A DNA stretch of 64,000 nt from the NCBI GenBank assembly GCA_008933995.1, contig WARS01000008.1, positions 14,967,648 to 15,031,647 of the forward strand, given 5' to 3'. Source of the stretch: Datnioides undecimradiatus. Taxonomy: Eukaryota; Chordata; Actinopteri; Lobotiformes; Datnioididae. Made by a program: the position numbers and the translations under genes. Below the pieces are notes generated by a model. The model had not been told where the DNA came from. It saw only the letters and a list, made by a program, of their open reading frames with translations, and did not search any database. Shown piece by piece: positions 48,629-61,816 of this stretch. Positions within the stretch are counted from its first letter, which is position 1. Each line of letters opens with the position of its first letter.

Positions 48629-51420
48629 TACAAACTCACACTGTTCTGAAACATTAACAAGTGCATATTGTTTGTTCTTTCTCAGTGTTGCATATGCATA
48701 TGCGTGCACAGCCACATAAACTGGCATATTATTGTCTTTTTCACTCAAACTTTGACAAAATCACGCATTTTTTAGCCTCTTTCGAAACAGTTTGTTGGCC
48801 TTTGTGTCGTGTTTGCTGTGATGCAAAACATAAAGCTTATGTTTGTGCATTTATCCAAATTATATCTTATCCCTGACGCTGAAGTTTCAGGGGTAGTTGC
48901 AGTATAATGTCCAGACGTAAACAGATTATCTTATTCTGAATAGGCTGGAATGCAAATATCAAAGCTGGTGTCCAACAGTCCAGTGCAGAGACAGCATCTT
49001 TGGTCAAACTGTCAAGTTTCTATAATGACTTATTTCCATTCAGACTTTCATTACTGTCCATGTTGGTCACCACCCAGCAGAGTGCAGCGGAGTAATGAGC
49101 AATAATCCGATTTTTGTGAGTTCATGTAAAGCGGCCGATAAGAGTAATCTGGATTTCAGAGCGCGAAAGAGAGAAGGGTATCTGACTGGCAGTCCCTCGC
49201 AGATGTTTAACTGAATTAAGAGAACAAATGAATAAATGCTTTAGTCGAGCAGATGTTCTCCTGAGGACCCACATGTAGAAGACGGACGTCCTCATTACCG
49301 TCCCTGTCTTTTCAGCTGCACCAATTGTTTGGACGTGTTTGTTTTTTTAAATGGTCTGTTAGGATCAGATTAATCACGCCCGTCACACTACGGGCATGGA
49401 ATGAAATTGAAATTGTATTTGTGTGGTGCCGTGGCAACCGACTGCGAAGATACCTGGCTGCTATTGTACCCGGCGGCCACAGGCTGCCTCGTCTTCGTGG
49501 AGGAGAATCAGGTAGTTTACTATGCTACACTACAGATTGTTCCACGCTGGCTGCAGTCAGATGTGTTGTCAGCCTCCAGGCGCATACACCCCAGACATTT
49601 TAATGTGCGACAACCGTGGAATGGAGATTACATCAAAGTGCCTTTGTTGTTGTTGTTTTTTTGTTGGTTTTTTTTGTTGGTTTTTTTTCTCACCACTTCT
49701 GCTGATGAGCTTACTTTGAACAACGGCTCCGGCAGTAAATACATCTGGTCGGTCATCAGAGCAGCGGCCCGCTTACAGCAAAGGAGAGAATAATCTGTCA
49801 CTGCGGTTTCTACCACTGACTGTACTATCTCTGCTTTGTAAAAATACCTTTATATGTGTAAGGTAACTCTTTATGTAACCGTGAATCATCTCAAACTTTC
49901 TTTTCCCCTTTCAGGATTTAAAGTTTTGAACTTCTCTAAAGATCTGTTCCATTTTTCCCTCCCCGGATGAGACGGACCTTTTACTTTATTTTCCAACCAC
50001 CTTGAACCTCAGCATTCTCTATTAACCTCCTCTCCACGTTCCAGGGCTCATCTTTCATTCACCTCTCACTTTCTCTGGCTCCCCGTTCCTTCATTCACAC
50101 CTCCCTCTAGTTTGTAACTTTTCCCTTTTTGATCTTTGGCGGTGCCATTTCTTCCCCTTTTTGGCTACATTTGTGGGTCACAAATTATTTATGTGCAATT
50201 TGTGATTTCGCTTGACGACGCCTGCTGGCGAAGCTGTTTTTAGTGATCATGCAATTTAGGCAAACTCATAATTCTGCCCTATTAACCTAGTCTATGCAGC
50301 TTTGCTTATCTTCTCATCGCTATACCTTTAATCCTCATAACTGTATTACCCGATGATTTCATGAGTGACACATTTCAATTCAATTCACAAGGTCAGACAG
50401 CATCAAACAATACGCTGCAAACATTCTCACTCCTCCTCCCATTTATCGATGAAAAGGAAAGAACGAGTAAAAGATTAGATGAATTAATCCTTTGACTTCA
50501 CCTGCTGTCACAAACAAGGCGCTCTCACTTCGGCTGGAACCCCAAACTCCGAGGAGACAAAACTCGAACGATTTGGTTCTCTTACAACCTCTGCTGCTGG
50601 TTTATAGGCAGAACATGAACGCAACCCCCTTTTCCCTGTTCGTACATTTCACACGTACGTCGAGGCGGAACAACGCTGCGGCCTCCCCGCCTTGAACAGG
50701 CTGTGCAGAACGGACTGTAGTTGAGCTGCTGGCTGTTGGCGTCAACATTAGGACCAGTAAACGACTCTTCATCACTCTCAGTCTTGCTTCTCTCTCGTGC
50801 TCGTTATCGTTTTGATTCTCACATTCAGCGGGTTTTCACCCACTCTTTGTCCCCGTGTCCCATTCCATCTCCTCTCCCTGACAATGAAATCCTCAGCTGT
50901 TTCTTCTTTTTTTTGCCTCTGGCATTGTTGTTTCCATAGTGGATCTTCCCCCCTCTCTCTGCTGTGTCTTGTTCATTCTGCTGATGTCTTTGTCTATAAA
51001 AATAACAACACTTCCAAAAACTGAGTAAAGTACCTTACTTGCTATCGCGTTATTAATGGCTGGCTTTAGTCGATTTTGTGTTAAAACGACAAAAGCAAAC
51101 ATTCAGAGAGACAAATCTTGATGCTTCATGATGTTGCTTGAGTTTCCTTATTTATATGTGTGTATACAGGCCATCTCCCTCACTCTTCCTCCTTAAATGT
51201 CAGTGGCTCTCTCTTCTTTAGTATACACCATCTGTCCCGTCCCTTCTTCAGCTCTTTCTAATGCAGCATCTCTTTTTAAAACCTCCCTTTATGTCGCTCT
51301 ATCATTCTCTCCCTCTCCCTCTCTCTCTCTCTAAGATGTTAACCCTGAGGGGCTCGAGAAATGCAGCGCGACGGCCATAGCAGTGTGGAAGATATGCGTT
51401 CAGCAGGCACACTTTCACAC

Positions 51421-51442
51421 ACGCATGCATGCATGCATGCAT
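51421..51442. repeat. (ATGC)n tetranucleotide repeat
   Basis: Self-complementary GCAT units repeated about five times, followed by ACACACGTGTGT. Confidence 0.9.
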
Positions 51443-52226
51443 ACACACGTGTGTGCAAAATAACACAAGGACACATACATGAAAGCAGAATAATTAGGAC
51501 ATCTTGAAATATAGAATACGCACACACACACTACACATACACTAGAGAATACTGGACAGCCTTAGAGTAAACTGAATAGACACACGCAGTGCAATAGTTA
51601 GTAATGCAGAGAGCAGTGGAGCACAAACCTTCATCATCACTGAACAATTCTTCAGCTCACAGAGTTGCAGCATGTATAACAGTATACACTGTGTTACCAG
51701 TTTGTTAGGGGCACTTACAGTTTAATCTAATGCGATCCAATAGCCCAGCCCCGCGATAAATCCGATTTCAGCTCAGCTTAATATTGTGAAGCTGTCCTCC
51801 GGAGAAGAACAACGGCATCATTTCAGCAAGTGCCCCAAAACAACATACATTCAGGCTCAAGTGGCCAAGCCCTCGAGCAGCTTTAATTACAAAGGCAGCA
51901 AAGGAGGGAAGGTGATGGAAGGCTACACACTCAAAATGACCGGGGTTGGTTTGATTCACTAATCTATAACAAATACCGCCGACACTGGGTCAAAACAAAC
52001 GACTGCACTGAGCTGAACAGTAAACTAAATACCCCCTCACTCTTTCTAACCCTATGTGTAGTGAACCTCTCAACATCACGAGTCTCTCTGCAGAGCCAGA
52101 GTTTGGATTGTCCGTTCTGGGACGCCGTAGACATAAGGTGGTGCAACATGCCGCCCCAATGTTGAAATAAAGCTCTCAATCCAAAGGACCTTTAACCCAC
52201 TGCTGGGTGTGGGTGGATGTGTTTGG

Positions 52227-52320
52227 ATAAAGGACAAAGCCCATCGAAGCCACAGCCTATACACTGTGCTTCCGTCTGGCAAGCAATACAGAAGTATCCG
52301 CTGCTTCTTCACTCAGACTC
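52227..52320 (+). mobile_element. LINE fragment: C-terminal tail of a non-LTR retrotransposon ORF
   Basis: One frame reads IKDKAHRSHSLYTVLPSGKQ then YRSIRCF. This matches the conserved end of fish non-LTR retrotransposon polymerases (consensus style KDPSHPxHxLFxLLPSGxRYRSIxxR). It is short, with no reverse-transcriptase core present, so it is a dead 5'-truncated relic. A related tail lies about 1.9 kb to the right. Confidence 0.65.
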
Positions 52321-52329
52321 TTTTGGCTT

Positions 52330-52790
52330 TTGGTCATTTCCTGTTTTATGTTGAAAAGTTTTTCCCTTGTGTGTCAACGTGTACTTGTTTCCTGTGTTTA
52401 ATTAGTTAACCTGTTTCACCTGCGTCTTGTTTGTCTGCACTTCCCAGTCTATTAAAGTTGTGTCACTTCCTTTGTTCACTGTTGGTCTGTTGACTTATTG
52501 ATTGTTAGTGAGTAGATGTGCCGTTGTAGTTTCCTTGAGTTTCTTCCTTGTGTTCCCCCGAGTTCCTTGTGTTTTTGGATCTTGGACTGCTTATGGACTG
52601 TGCTTTTCGTCTGTCACTTTTGGATTTGGTTGCTGTTTTTTTGGACTGATCACCTGGTTTTTGACCCTGCCCGTCTCTACCTACCATAAGCCTAAACCCA
52701 AAGACAAATAAACTGTTGAAACCATCTCTGCTCCTAGTGTCTGTATTTGGGTCCCTCTCTTCCAGTTCCTCCGGCGGCATAAAGCTCTGA
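52330..52790 (+). repeat. Dispersed repeat tail (LTR- or LINE-associated)
   Basis: T-rich sequence contains TTAGTTAACCTGTTTCACCTG, TGGTTTTTGACCCTGCCCGT, an AATAAA signal (52708-52713) and CTCTGCTCCTAGTGTCTG, ending ...GCTCTGACA. I recognise this order from dispersed repeats in fish genomes but cannot assign the class with certainty. It follows directly on the LINE fragment at 52227-52320 and may be its 3' untranslated part or a separate element. Confidence 0.5.
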
Positions 52791-53199
52791 CATCTTGTTT
52801 CCTACCGGCGGTCAACTTTTATCTTTAACCGCAATGTTTCTCCAACTGTAACAAAGTACTTTATTAAACCTAAACGAGGATCCTAACAAAGCGATTGTCA
52901 ACTACTGTGCAATCACATCTTAAAACTGTTTTTTTGTAGAGTGGCTTGGCGAACACATTTGGATGGTATGGACAAATGCCGTCCTGCTTAAAGTAGTGTC
53001 AGATCACAAAATGCTTCTGCATGTTATCCTACACAGATTAATGGCGTGTTTTTCATTTAAATTTGGGGGACTTGTTATATAATGTTTTTGTTCAGATCAG
53101 GCACAAGGCGTTTCTGAGGTCTGCAGTTAGAGGTGCTGTTGAATCCGTTGCATTTTCTAATATTTCGGTTTTTACTTGTTTACTGTTTGTTCCATGACC

Positions 53200-53370
53200 T
53201 ACCTACTTTCTTCTCTCTCTCAAAAACCTCCCCCCCTCATTTACAGTCTGTCTCCTCTCCCCAGTGTCACTTTCGATCTTTCACTCTCTCCTACTTCTTT
53301 TCTCCCGCACACTAATTGCCTCCCTCTGCGTCAGCCTCTCCCTTGCCACTTAGCCACCTTTCTCTTCTCT
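53200..53370. repeat. Pyrimidine-rich tract
   Basis: C/T-rich plus strand with CTCTCTC runs. It generates spurious frames. Confidence 0.7.
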
Positions 53371-54122
53371 CTGTCACTCAGACGAGGCTGTCAGAGAGCT
53401 AACATATGTGTGCCATCACATGTTGTATGTGTCAAATTGTGTGTTTTTCGAGCGCCTGCATCCATCTTCTCGTGCTCCTATCCGTGCGTTTTATCACACA
53501 CTCCTCACTCTTGTTGTCAGAGTTTGTGACAGTTCAAGTGGGTTTGGGAATATCTTTGTCATCTGCTCTTCTCTGCAGACTACAACTCTTTCTCTTTTCC
53601 ATTTCATGGATGCCCACTGTTTGCTGACAGTTTGTTCTGTGCATTGGGTCAGATGTAGGGTCTTTAACCCTCATCAATGGTTATCACACTTAACTCAGAA
53701 ACAGCGAGGACTCCCGCGGTGCTTTTTCCTTTCGTAACTCTGATGCAGATCACACTGAGCCACTCCTATGACAACTAGCTACACACAATTCAGCTGCAAC
53801 AACGTCCAGGTAGTTCGATACAGAAATATAGTTCAAACTCACTTCCTCGGGAGTTTAGACGAGTTGAACCGAGCAGTCAAAGCTCCCAAGATCTATACAA
53901 AGATGCTACAGAAAAAAGAGTCACCCTTAGAAAAAGGTAAATATGTCCATGATTTTAATAAACTGAGATCATATTTGAAATTGAAATGGTTGCTTGTCTC
54001 AAAATACGTCAAAACTTTGGTGCAGCTGGCTGATGCAAAATGCATGCTGGGACATCGGTGTGCTACAATGTCCAATCAAGTTAGCTCACATGGTTTGACA
54101 GAGGAGCTAGAGGATGCATCCT

Positions 54123-54350
54123 GACTGGAAGGAGAGGAAGGCTCTGCAGCAGGTGATTAAAACCTCCCAGAACAGCACGATTACTCATCCACAGGGCATC
54201 AGAGATGTGTGTGAGGTGCCTGGGCAGAGTCCAAAAGAGACTTAAAGACAAAAACCCACCCAAGCTGTAGCCTGTTCAACCTGCTGCAATCTGCCAATCA
54301 ATACAGAAGTATCAGCTGCCATTCCAGGCTACAGAGCACCTTCTTTTCTC
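54123..54350 (+). mobile_element. LINE fragment with frameshifts: C-terminal tail of a non-LTR retrotransposon ORF
   Basis: Three successive frames carry the conserved blocks in order: DWKERKALQQVIKTSQ, then CLGRVQKRLKDKNPPKL, then SLFNLLQSANQYRSISC followed by RLQSTFFS. This is the same tail as 52227-52320 but longer, with two frameshifts and a stop. It is non-functional. Confidence 0.7.
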
Positions 54351-55107
54351 TGTATCCTCAAAACCTCTGAAGTCAACCATAACTAAATATTATGTTTCAG
54401 ACCACAAGAAGTTGTACAACTAAGAAGAACAGAACATAAGAAGTTACAACAAACTATTCCCAAACTTATTTGATCAATGTTCAACAGCAAGACCTATTAG
54501 TCTGAAGATACTCTTGATACCAAAACAGGTAAACTCGACAGTCCCTCTGCTGAACAAAATAAATTGGCTTCCATCGAGCTGTACTCTACTGTATTGCTTC
54601 TTTCTTTTTCTTTTCAAGCTTAAATTACAGCTGTGTAACTGTGAGATAACTTTACTTTGTGGAATTTGTTCAGATCAAATCAGGACGGGGGGAACTGTTC
54701 ATTGTCTTAATGTTGATGATTTCTTCTTCGTGGTTCCTGGTTGATCTTTGGGGTGTGATTATGTTTTTGCTTGCTTTTTATTAGTATTTCGTATCAAAGA
54801 CGGCGAGGTATCTCTGTCTCTCATCTTATTTGTTTCACTACTTCCCTCCACCGCACAGAAAGACCTCAGAGGGTGCACATTTCAGCCATTTTCCTCTTCC
54901 CTTCTCTCTCTCTCTCTCCCTTCTCATTTCTCCTCTCTTCCACTATTCCCTCCTCTCATAGCTGAGAAACCACAATGCTTGTTATTAACTTTCTCATACC
55001 ATTTATCTCCCTTTCACCACCACCATTACCTCCTCCTGCTTTCTGTCATCTACTCCTGCCCCCTTCCCACCTCTCCCTCCATCTCACACACCATTTGTCT
55101 GTTTCAG

Positions 55108-55142
55108 TCTCATCAGTATTCTCCCAGTCTTGCAGGCAGCAG
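55108..55142 (+). other. Candidate 35-nt microexon
   Basis: A good acceptor (pyrimidine run ending TTTGTCTGTTTCAG at 55107) is followed by 35 nt and then a consensus donor, CAG|GTAAGT. One frame reads SHQYSPSLAGSR. No flanking exons were identified, so it may be a chance product of the pyrimidine-rich tract. Confidence 0.15.
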
Positions 55143-56859
55143 GTAAGTTCAGCAACCCCCAACCCACCTCCACACCTCCCTTATCCCAATACGTCATTCT
55201 ATCTGCTGTTCGTTACTGCAGCACGTTTCCCGTCGCACCTGCAGTGTGGTCATTTGATCTTCATGAGATCACAGCACTGCCGGGAAGCATTTGACCACAG
55301 AACATGAAGGCATTATCATTCAAATTAAGGCAGTGGAACAACGTGATATGTGTGGCATTGGCTTATTGAAGAGTACGAGGCCACACGTCAGTCTCTTGCA
55401 AGCTAAATATAAGAATTTGATATGGGAATTTTAATACCAATACCAGTTTTAGAAGGGAAATCATTCATTACCAACCATTTTTGCAGGAAATACAGTGAAT
55501 TTTAAGATGGAATAAAGATCTTTTCTATGTGGATTGTGCAAAAATTATGCACCACTGCCACTATGCAAAGCTACTCAGAGCTTTGTCAAAGAATAAATCT
55601 CAGTTACAACTTCTTTATAAAACAGCGTGCTGACACAATTTATTGCAACAAAAGCAGTTTTTTCCGCACTATATATCAGTGCTAATACCCATATGATAAT
55701 GAGAAGTCTGCGATGCTGAACTAACAATGTACTGATAAATCTGGAATAAGGAATATGTGAGTTATTGACAGTGCATCAGCCTGGTTCAGGAGCAACGGAG
55801 AGCAGCACGACATTATTTGAAAATGGGAAGCCAGTGAGGGATCAACCTCATTTTGTTGGTCTTTTATGTCCTGTTGCATGGACGGGTGTGACGACATACT
55901 GTTGTGCAATACTGCGTGATACAAAAACAACAACAAATGCTAAACGTGAACCTATAAGATGACTGCAGTATCAGTTTTACCTATTTTTTTTTTACCGATG
56001 CAAGCGTTGCAGTAGGGGCAAGGTGCCGTGAATTCAGATTCAGAGTGAAGTGAGTTCTTTGCTTGTATTGATCGCTGTTTGCCTTTTGCCACAAGCAACT
56101 AGCAATCTAGCGGGACAGCTCCCCAACTGCTACAGCAGCAGCACTGCGAGTTAAAGCTCAGACGGACTGATTTCCAAACTTAACCACAAAAAAACAAAAA
56201 CTTCGAAATACTACAACATTTCAGACAGGTTCCTGGTGCTGAAACTGAACCTGAGTGTAGCGTCACAACAACAGTTGGTTGTGAGCAGGGTTTGTAGCCA
56301 GTGCCCACTAAAGTTCAAGTATATTTGTTCATATTTGTGTTTTTTTTTGGAGTAACTTATCAGAGCAAGTGAGATTAGACAGAGATTTTTTGGCTCTTTG
56401 CAGACAAAAATAATAATAAACAAATTCAAAAATATGAAAATGGGAGAAAAATTTTTTTGCAAACAATGATTGGGGTGTAAACAACTTTCAAAACGCTAAA
56501 CTTGCAAAAGAGATGATGTGTTTGGCTTCAGAGTTAAAAAGTATTGTTCTACTTTAATGATTAACTCTGCATTTGCATTAAGGTTTGATGTTTCTAAACT
56601 GTTCAGCATTTAGGGAAAAAACAAACTGCGTACAAAAAGCACAATCATAACGTGCTCCTGCTTGGGGAATTGGCATAAGCACCTTGATTTGTGTTTGAAT
56701 GTGCACGCTTTCATTCTTTTGCGTGTATTTGTTGTGCGTGCACATTCCTGCGGCTGCTCTCTCCCATGCCCCGAGGAATTTCCTGGAGTTCCCCGTTTCC
56801 TGATCACCTGTGATCGTCCTGCATCACATGCATACCCACAGTGTGCCCCACATCATGCA

Positions 56860-56860
<1 letters not shown>

Positions 56861-56892
<32 letters not shown>
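56861..56892. repeat. (AC)n microsatellite
   Basis: Pure (AC)16 run. Confidence 0.95.
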
Positions 56893-56894
<2 letters not shown>

Positions 56895-57867
56895 ACGCAC
56901 AGTCAAGCCGCACGATGACCTGTTATAGTCGGCACCCATCCCTTTCCTGATTGAAAGCGTGCATGTGTGTGCGTGGATGCTGCAGCCAGGAGGTCAGAGA
57001 CTGTCCTCGATGACTCCGGCCAGAAAAAAAAAACAAAACAATACGATGAAAAACAAGAGACAAGACAGCAAAAAATGTGAATACAGAGTCGGAGAAAGCA
57101 GGCACATAACGGATACTACTGAATGTAATTGAATTATATGGGAGATCAGATTCAGATCACCACTGAGAGTGAGCTGAATAGCGGCAAAACTGTTATTAGT
57201 CAGTAACTAACAGGCTAATTTTCCCTCACATATATTAAATAAAAGTGCTAATTTCTTCTGATTAAAACTCAAATGCTGAAGCCTGCCCCAGCAGTTGTCC
57301 CTCACGTTTGGCTCTGCATCGGTTATTTGAAGACGTGGAATCCGAAGACAAGGCAACACATGAATAATGAAACACATGAGAGGAGCGGAGAGAAATGGAG
57401 AAAAAGACATTAACCTGAAAGCCGTGCATAGCAGAGGCCAGGATAAAAGAAAAAGAGAAACATTGGATGCACTGGAAAGCATCTTGCAGGTGAGCTCTCC
57501 TGGCGTCACAGGTGAGGGAGGAAGAGGCTAACTTGAGGTAAAAGACCCGAGAGAGGCGAAGGCTGGAGAAGGAGAGCTGCAGTGGAAAGGCAAGACGGCC
57601 AGACGCGAAGCAGAAGTGTTCATGTCGTATCCAAAAGGTGATAAAAGAACTGTTTCCTGACAGCGAGCTCTGCTTAAAGTTTAATGGCACAGCACTGATC
57701 CCCCACCAGCACTGGATAACAGTTTTAAGAGCTGAGAAAAGCCCTGCGCGTGTGTGTCTGTGTGGCGTTTGTGTTGTTTGTGTCTTTTCCAACCTCAGCA
57801 TATTTGTTCTCTCTTGAGCTTTTATGCACCTACCGTTCTTTTTCCACAGTTTCGTTAGCGTTCTTGG

Positions 57868-57964
57868 TTGTGTGTGTGTGTGTGTGTGTTTCCTGCTATT
57901 GTATTTTACTTCAGCTTCCACCCAGAGCTAATTTGTCACTGTGTGTGTATGTGTGTGTGTGTGC
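57868..57964. repeat. Pair of (TG)n microsatellites
   Basis: TG runs at 57868-57889 and 57940-57964, separated by about 50 bp. Confidence 0.9.
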
Positions 57965-60939
57965 GCAAGAGGATCCTGCCTGCGTACCTCAAGTAATAAC
58001 AGTTTCCATGATGGGGGTCGTGACTTTTTGTCCTGAGGGCAATGTAGGCTTTGTTTTTAATGTCCAGGGGGTCTTGTTTTTAAAGAATATCGACCTTTAT
58101 TAGCATAATAACCATAAAAATCATAAAAAGCTCCGACTGCCTCTTTTACTGCTCAGTTTTCCCCCAAAAAATCAATTTAAATTATACAAACAACTGCCTT
58201 TACAATCGCCTTCCATCGTTTCAAATAAACGTGATATATTTTTTCTTTTTTATCACCTCAGCTCAGCTCAAACAGACCTGGATTGCATTAAGCAGTGCTG
58301 CACCTTACGTCATTTATCATAAATTCTAATTCCAGTGGGTTCAGCTGTGTGACATCCTTTCGATTGTTCCAGCAGAGAAATGGTTTGCCCCTCAGATTTT
58401 GTTAACTCGCTCATTTGTCCTTCATTCTTGTGCTTCTACCATCAGTACAGGTCTACAGAGTTTAATGTCTGGGGATGATTTTACAGTCGGTGGCCTGCAC
58501 AGGATGTTTTACTTTGAAAATCGACTGGATGCTCAGTGCCTTTCCTGCCCGACCTTCAGCTCGATCTACTCCCTGCACCTTGATGCAGCTTGTGGCTAAG
58601 TCAGCCGAGTAAAGTGCATTTGCCTGCTGTCTTTCCTCCTCAGTGACGGTGTGGGAAGCCACTGAACCTGTGTAGAAATGAGAGACATTAACAGAAAGGA
58701 GGTGAGGAAGGTAAATGAAGAACACACAGAAACACTAGGTCTGCCGTGATTGGTTATGGATGGTGTGTTTTGCTGAAGTTTCCCCCTGTGGCCATCTTTT
58801 TTTTAATTTTTGGAAAATATACAAGAACTAACACTGCCAACAAAGTTCCCCATGGCCCTGAAGATGTTTCCCTTTACCTACGCAGCGTTTGTTGAAAAGT
58901 TCCCCGCTGAGGGCTGATTAAAAGAAAAGTGGGCCCACCACCTAAAAGTCTGGCTCAAGGACACTTCATCTGGGAGAGGCTTTTCCAGCAGCACCGTGCA
59001 GTCTGCCGCCCTCTCTTTTTAGGGATGTTGAAATCACTGCTGGACATTTAAAATATGGATGCTGGCATAATCCACACACACACAAATACAGCCAGGAAAT
59101 AGGAGTGCAGGAGGAGAGGCTCCTAATGGAAAAAACAGGTTGTTATTTGGATACAAGCGCATTTGGCCTCCATTTCCTCGACTAATGCATCTAATATGTC
59201 ATAATGAATCTCTTGGAGGGAGAAGGCAGACGGATAGAGGGAGCGGTACGAGGTATGGCTAAGACATAAAACTAATGTGGCAGATGGGGAAAAATGTCCA
59301 AGGTGACAGGAGAAATGCTGTTCAGGGCAAAATGCTTCAGAAACATTCCTCCTATCCAGCAAAGCTAAATATAGGCTCATTAAAAATCTAAAGAGCCCAT
59401 CGAGGGGGAGGGTGTAGATGGGAAAAGAGTTTGTCAGAAACACAGAGCGAGTGAGATTAGAGGGAGAGATGGACAGGTAAAAGAGATTTAAGAGGGGGTA
59501 GCTATGATGAAGGGACAGAGTGTAGCGTTAGAAATAATGAAAAATGGAGGGACGCGTGGAGAATGAGCAACACGGCATTTCTGTTTTTCTACCACACAGG
59601 AGGGAAAGAGCGTGTCGCTTCCATCTCATAGCAGCCACCAGCTTGCCTGCTCCTCTACTTTATTCTCCCCTCTCATCCAGTATTCAATAGCCCGCTCCTA
59701 TTCGGCCAGCAGAAATAGAAAACCGCCTCATTGTCATGTTTGACTTCCATTCCTTCTTCTAATTGAAAAGTGAGGCGGAGGACTGGAGGCGTGGGTTGGT
59801 CGGGGTAAAGCTGACGGGGGCGAAACACAGGCAGTGAACAGGGGTAGAGAGAAGAGAGCTAAAGGGAGATCTGATCAAAGGGTGGATCGTGTTAAAACTA
59901 TTGATGTAGACTTTGTAGACTGAAAACAAACCGCACAGACATTAGCCTTGCATAGAGACAGAGCAATCCCTGACAACCCCAACAATCATGCCATCACAAA
60001 TCAATATGCAGCCAAGGACCAAAATGCTAACAAAATGCCTGCAGCTAGCTAAAAACATTAGATTTCAGTATGTCAAATTAATATTTTACCACCATTTGTC
60101 TATACTGACAAACTCAATATTGTCAGTTTGTAATGACTTAACCTAAACCAGGCCTCACATAGCTTAGTTAGCATCAGCGTCCAGAATATGTCCGGCCTAA
60201 TGAGCAACTGTATCTTATTTAACTGGAAACCATCTAGTGCGGAGATCCTGTCCCAGTCTGTCCACAGTCATGCAAACGCCTGGCAAGGTGTCCTGTCACT
60301 GCTGGCGCGGTGGGTAATAACAGCCACGGCACATCAGCTGTGTGAAAGTTACATCCCCAGCGTTACCAAACCGCTAAACTGACAAAATGCTCGCAGCACA
60401 CATCTGCGTACTGAGCAAACGGTTCCCACGCTCCCAGCCTCACATCTTCTTGGTCGTATCTTCTTTTTTAGTTTCAGCGGTTTATAAAGACTTATTTCGG
60501 GTTAGCATATTCCATCTATTCCACCACAAAGCAGCTCTGAGGCATTTTTCTGTTCTTTACTAGCAGAGGAGGCAACGAGGCGCCTTCACGCAATGCAAAG
60601 TAAGTGGAGAGCGATGGATTATTGCCCCCTCCGGCTGTGGGCGGGGCTTAATTGCGCTCCGTCTCTATGGATGTGCGTCGGCATGTGTTTGTGCGGCAGC
60701 TCAGTGTCTGACTGATCCCAGAACTCACCAGAAAGTCTACATCTTTGCTCTTTCTCCTCTCATTTATCAGGCAGACTCAGAAAGCCCCGGGAGGAGCATC
60801 AGGTTTGCAGTTTAACTTTGTAACCTACTGACTGGCCGATCATATATACTGAGGCTTTATTTCCCATTAGTTGCTATATTTGTGGACAACGGGAGCTAAA
60901 GAATTGTGTTTCGGTGCATCAATGACAGACTAAAGCTGA

Positions 60940-61165
60940 CTTTAGATGGAGTACTGACCTGGATGAGGGGGTTCAGGTCACCAGGAGCAGTGTTAGTCAT
61001 GGTTTTGTAAGCAAACGTCAGCGATTTGAGCCAGTGGAGGGACCGGCACAGGGGAGTGAGGTCAGCTGACGTGACCAGACGTCCTGCTGCATCCTGGACC
61101 ATCTGCAGGGGTTTGAGTATACATAAGGGGAGACCAGCGAGTAGAGGGTTGCTGTACCAGGAGTT
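60940..61165 (-). mobile_element. LINE reverse-transcriptase C-terminal fragment
   Basis: The minus-strand frame reads NSWYSNPLLAGLPLCILKPL, then QMVQDAAGRLVT, then TPLCRSLHWL, KSLTFAYKTMTNTAPGDLN and PLIQ. This matches the conserved stretch after the catalytic core of fish L2/Rex1-like non-LTR polymerases (consensus style YCNSLLAGLPxxxxxPLQxVQNAAARLV...LHWLPV...FKxLxxxYKxxxGxAPxYL). A few residues after HWL are deleted in frame. The core and endonuclease are missing, so it is a relic. Confidence 0.8.
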
Positions 61166-61687
61166 GTGCTCTATGACGATAAAAACATGTTTATCAGCTT
61201 CAAGTTCCCTGAGTCAAATTGCCCTTTTTAAAAAGTCGTGTTCAGATGCATCAGATCTGTGACTTTGAGCCTGACTTTGTCTTCGTCATGTTCGTGTCCT
61301 TGACATGGTTGAATAACAGACATTAGGTGGAAATGGATGATGAAAGGAAAATGCCCTCATACTGATAAGTAACAGGGGAACGTGGAGTGCATGACGGTTT
61401 GTTTGGCCTAATGAGGCCTGAGAGTTGTAGCCAGGTGCAAGTCCACGCATGTCCCCTTATGAAATAGATAGACGCACATGAGCACAAACCAACAAATGAC
61501 ACCAAATGAGAGGAGGAGGAAGATGAGAGAGAGGCAGACAGAAACAGAGAGATTGGTCTTGAGAGGAATGGGAGCAGAAGACGAGAGAGAGCCTTTGAGG
61601 AGAGAGCAGCTGTTCAGTGGAACAGCCGCAGGGCAAATTTCAGAATGCATGACAAGGGGAACCTCTGAGGCCTGGGTACACACACTG

Positions 61688-61713
61688 ACACACAAACACA
61701 CACACACACACAC
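61688..61713. repeat. (CA)n microsatellite
   Basis: CA run. Confidence 0.9.
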
Positions 61714-61816
61714 CCAAGATGAGAGATAATTTGTATTATGATGTATTCGTGCACATGCATGCACATACGTGTCTCTTTTATGTGTGCAATGCACATGCAT
61801 AGCCACACATATACAC

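Larger units (their letters stand above)
46500..52200. other. Intergenic stretch, no gene recognised
   Basis: It contains a poly-G run near 47370, a purine tract at 47795-47995, (CA)n at 48597-48624, T-rich GTT repeats near 49645-49690 and an (ATGC)n run at 51421-51442. Overlapping ORFs around 49325-49793 have no recognisable domain. Confidence 0.55.
54380..60920. other. Intergenic stretch, no gene recognised
   Basis: It contains a pyrimidine-rich block (about 54880-55110) ending in a microexon-like structure, (CA)n at 56861-56892, and (TG)n at 57868-57889 and 57940-57964. The longest ORF of the window (57262-57921 minus, 219 codons) has no recognisable domain and includes a CA-repeat-encoded HTHTHT run. 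Confidence 0.55.

Noticed and set aside
49325..49793. Overlapping plus-strand ORFs including a 130-codon frame
   Set aside because: No family resemblance. The 3' part is translated from a (GTT)n/poly-T stretch.
51421..51442. Direct repeats considered as a CRISPR-like or regulatory array
   Set aside because: It is a simple (ATGC)n run with no spacers. CRISPR arrays are not expected in a vertebrate genome.
57262..57921. Longest ORF in the window (219 codons, minus strand)
   Set aside because: It begins in CA-repeat-encoded HTHTHT sequence, shows no domain or family resemblance, and lies among simple sequence. Length alone is not enough in 64 kb of vertebrate DNA.
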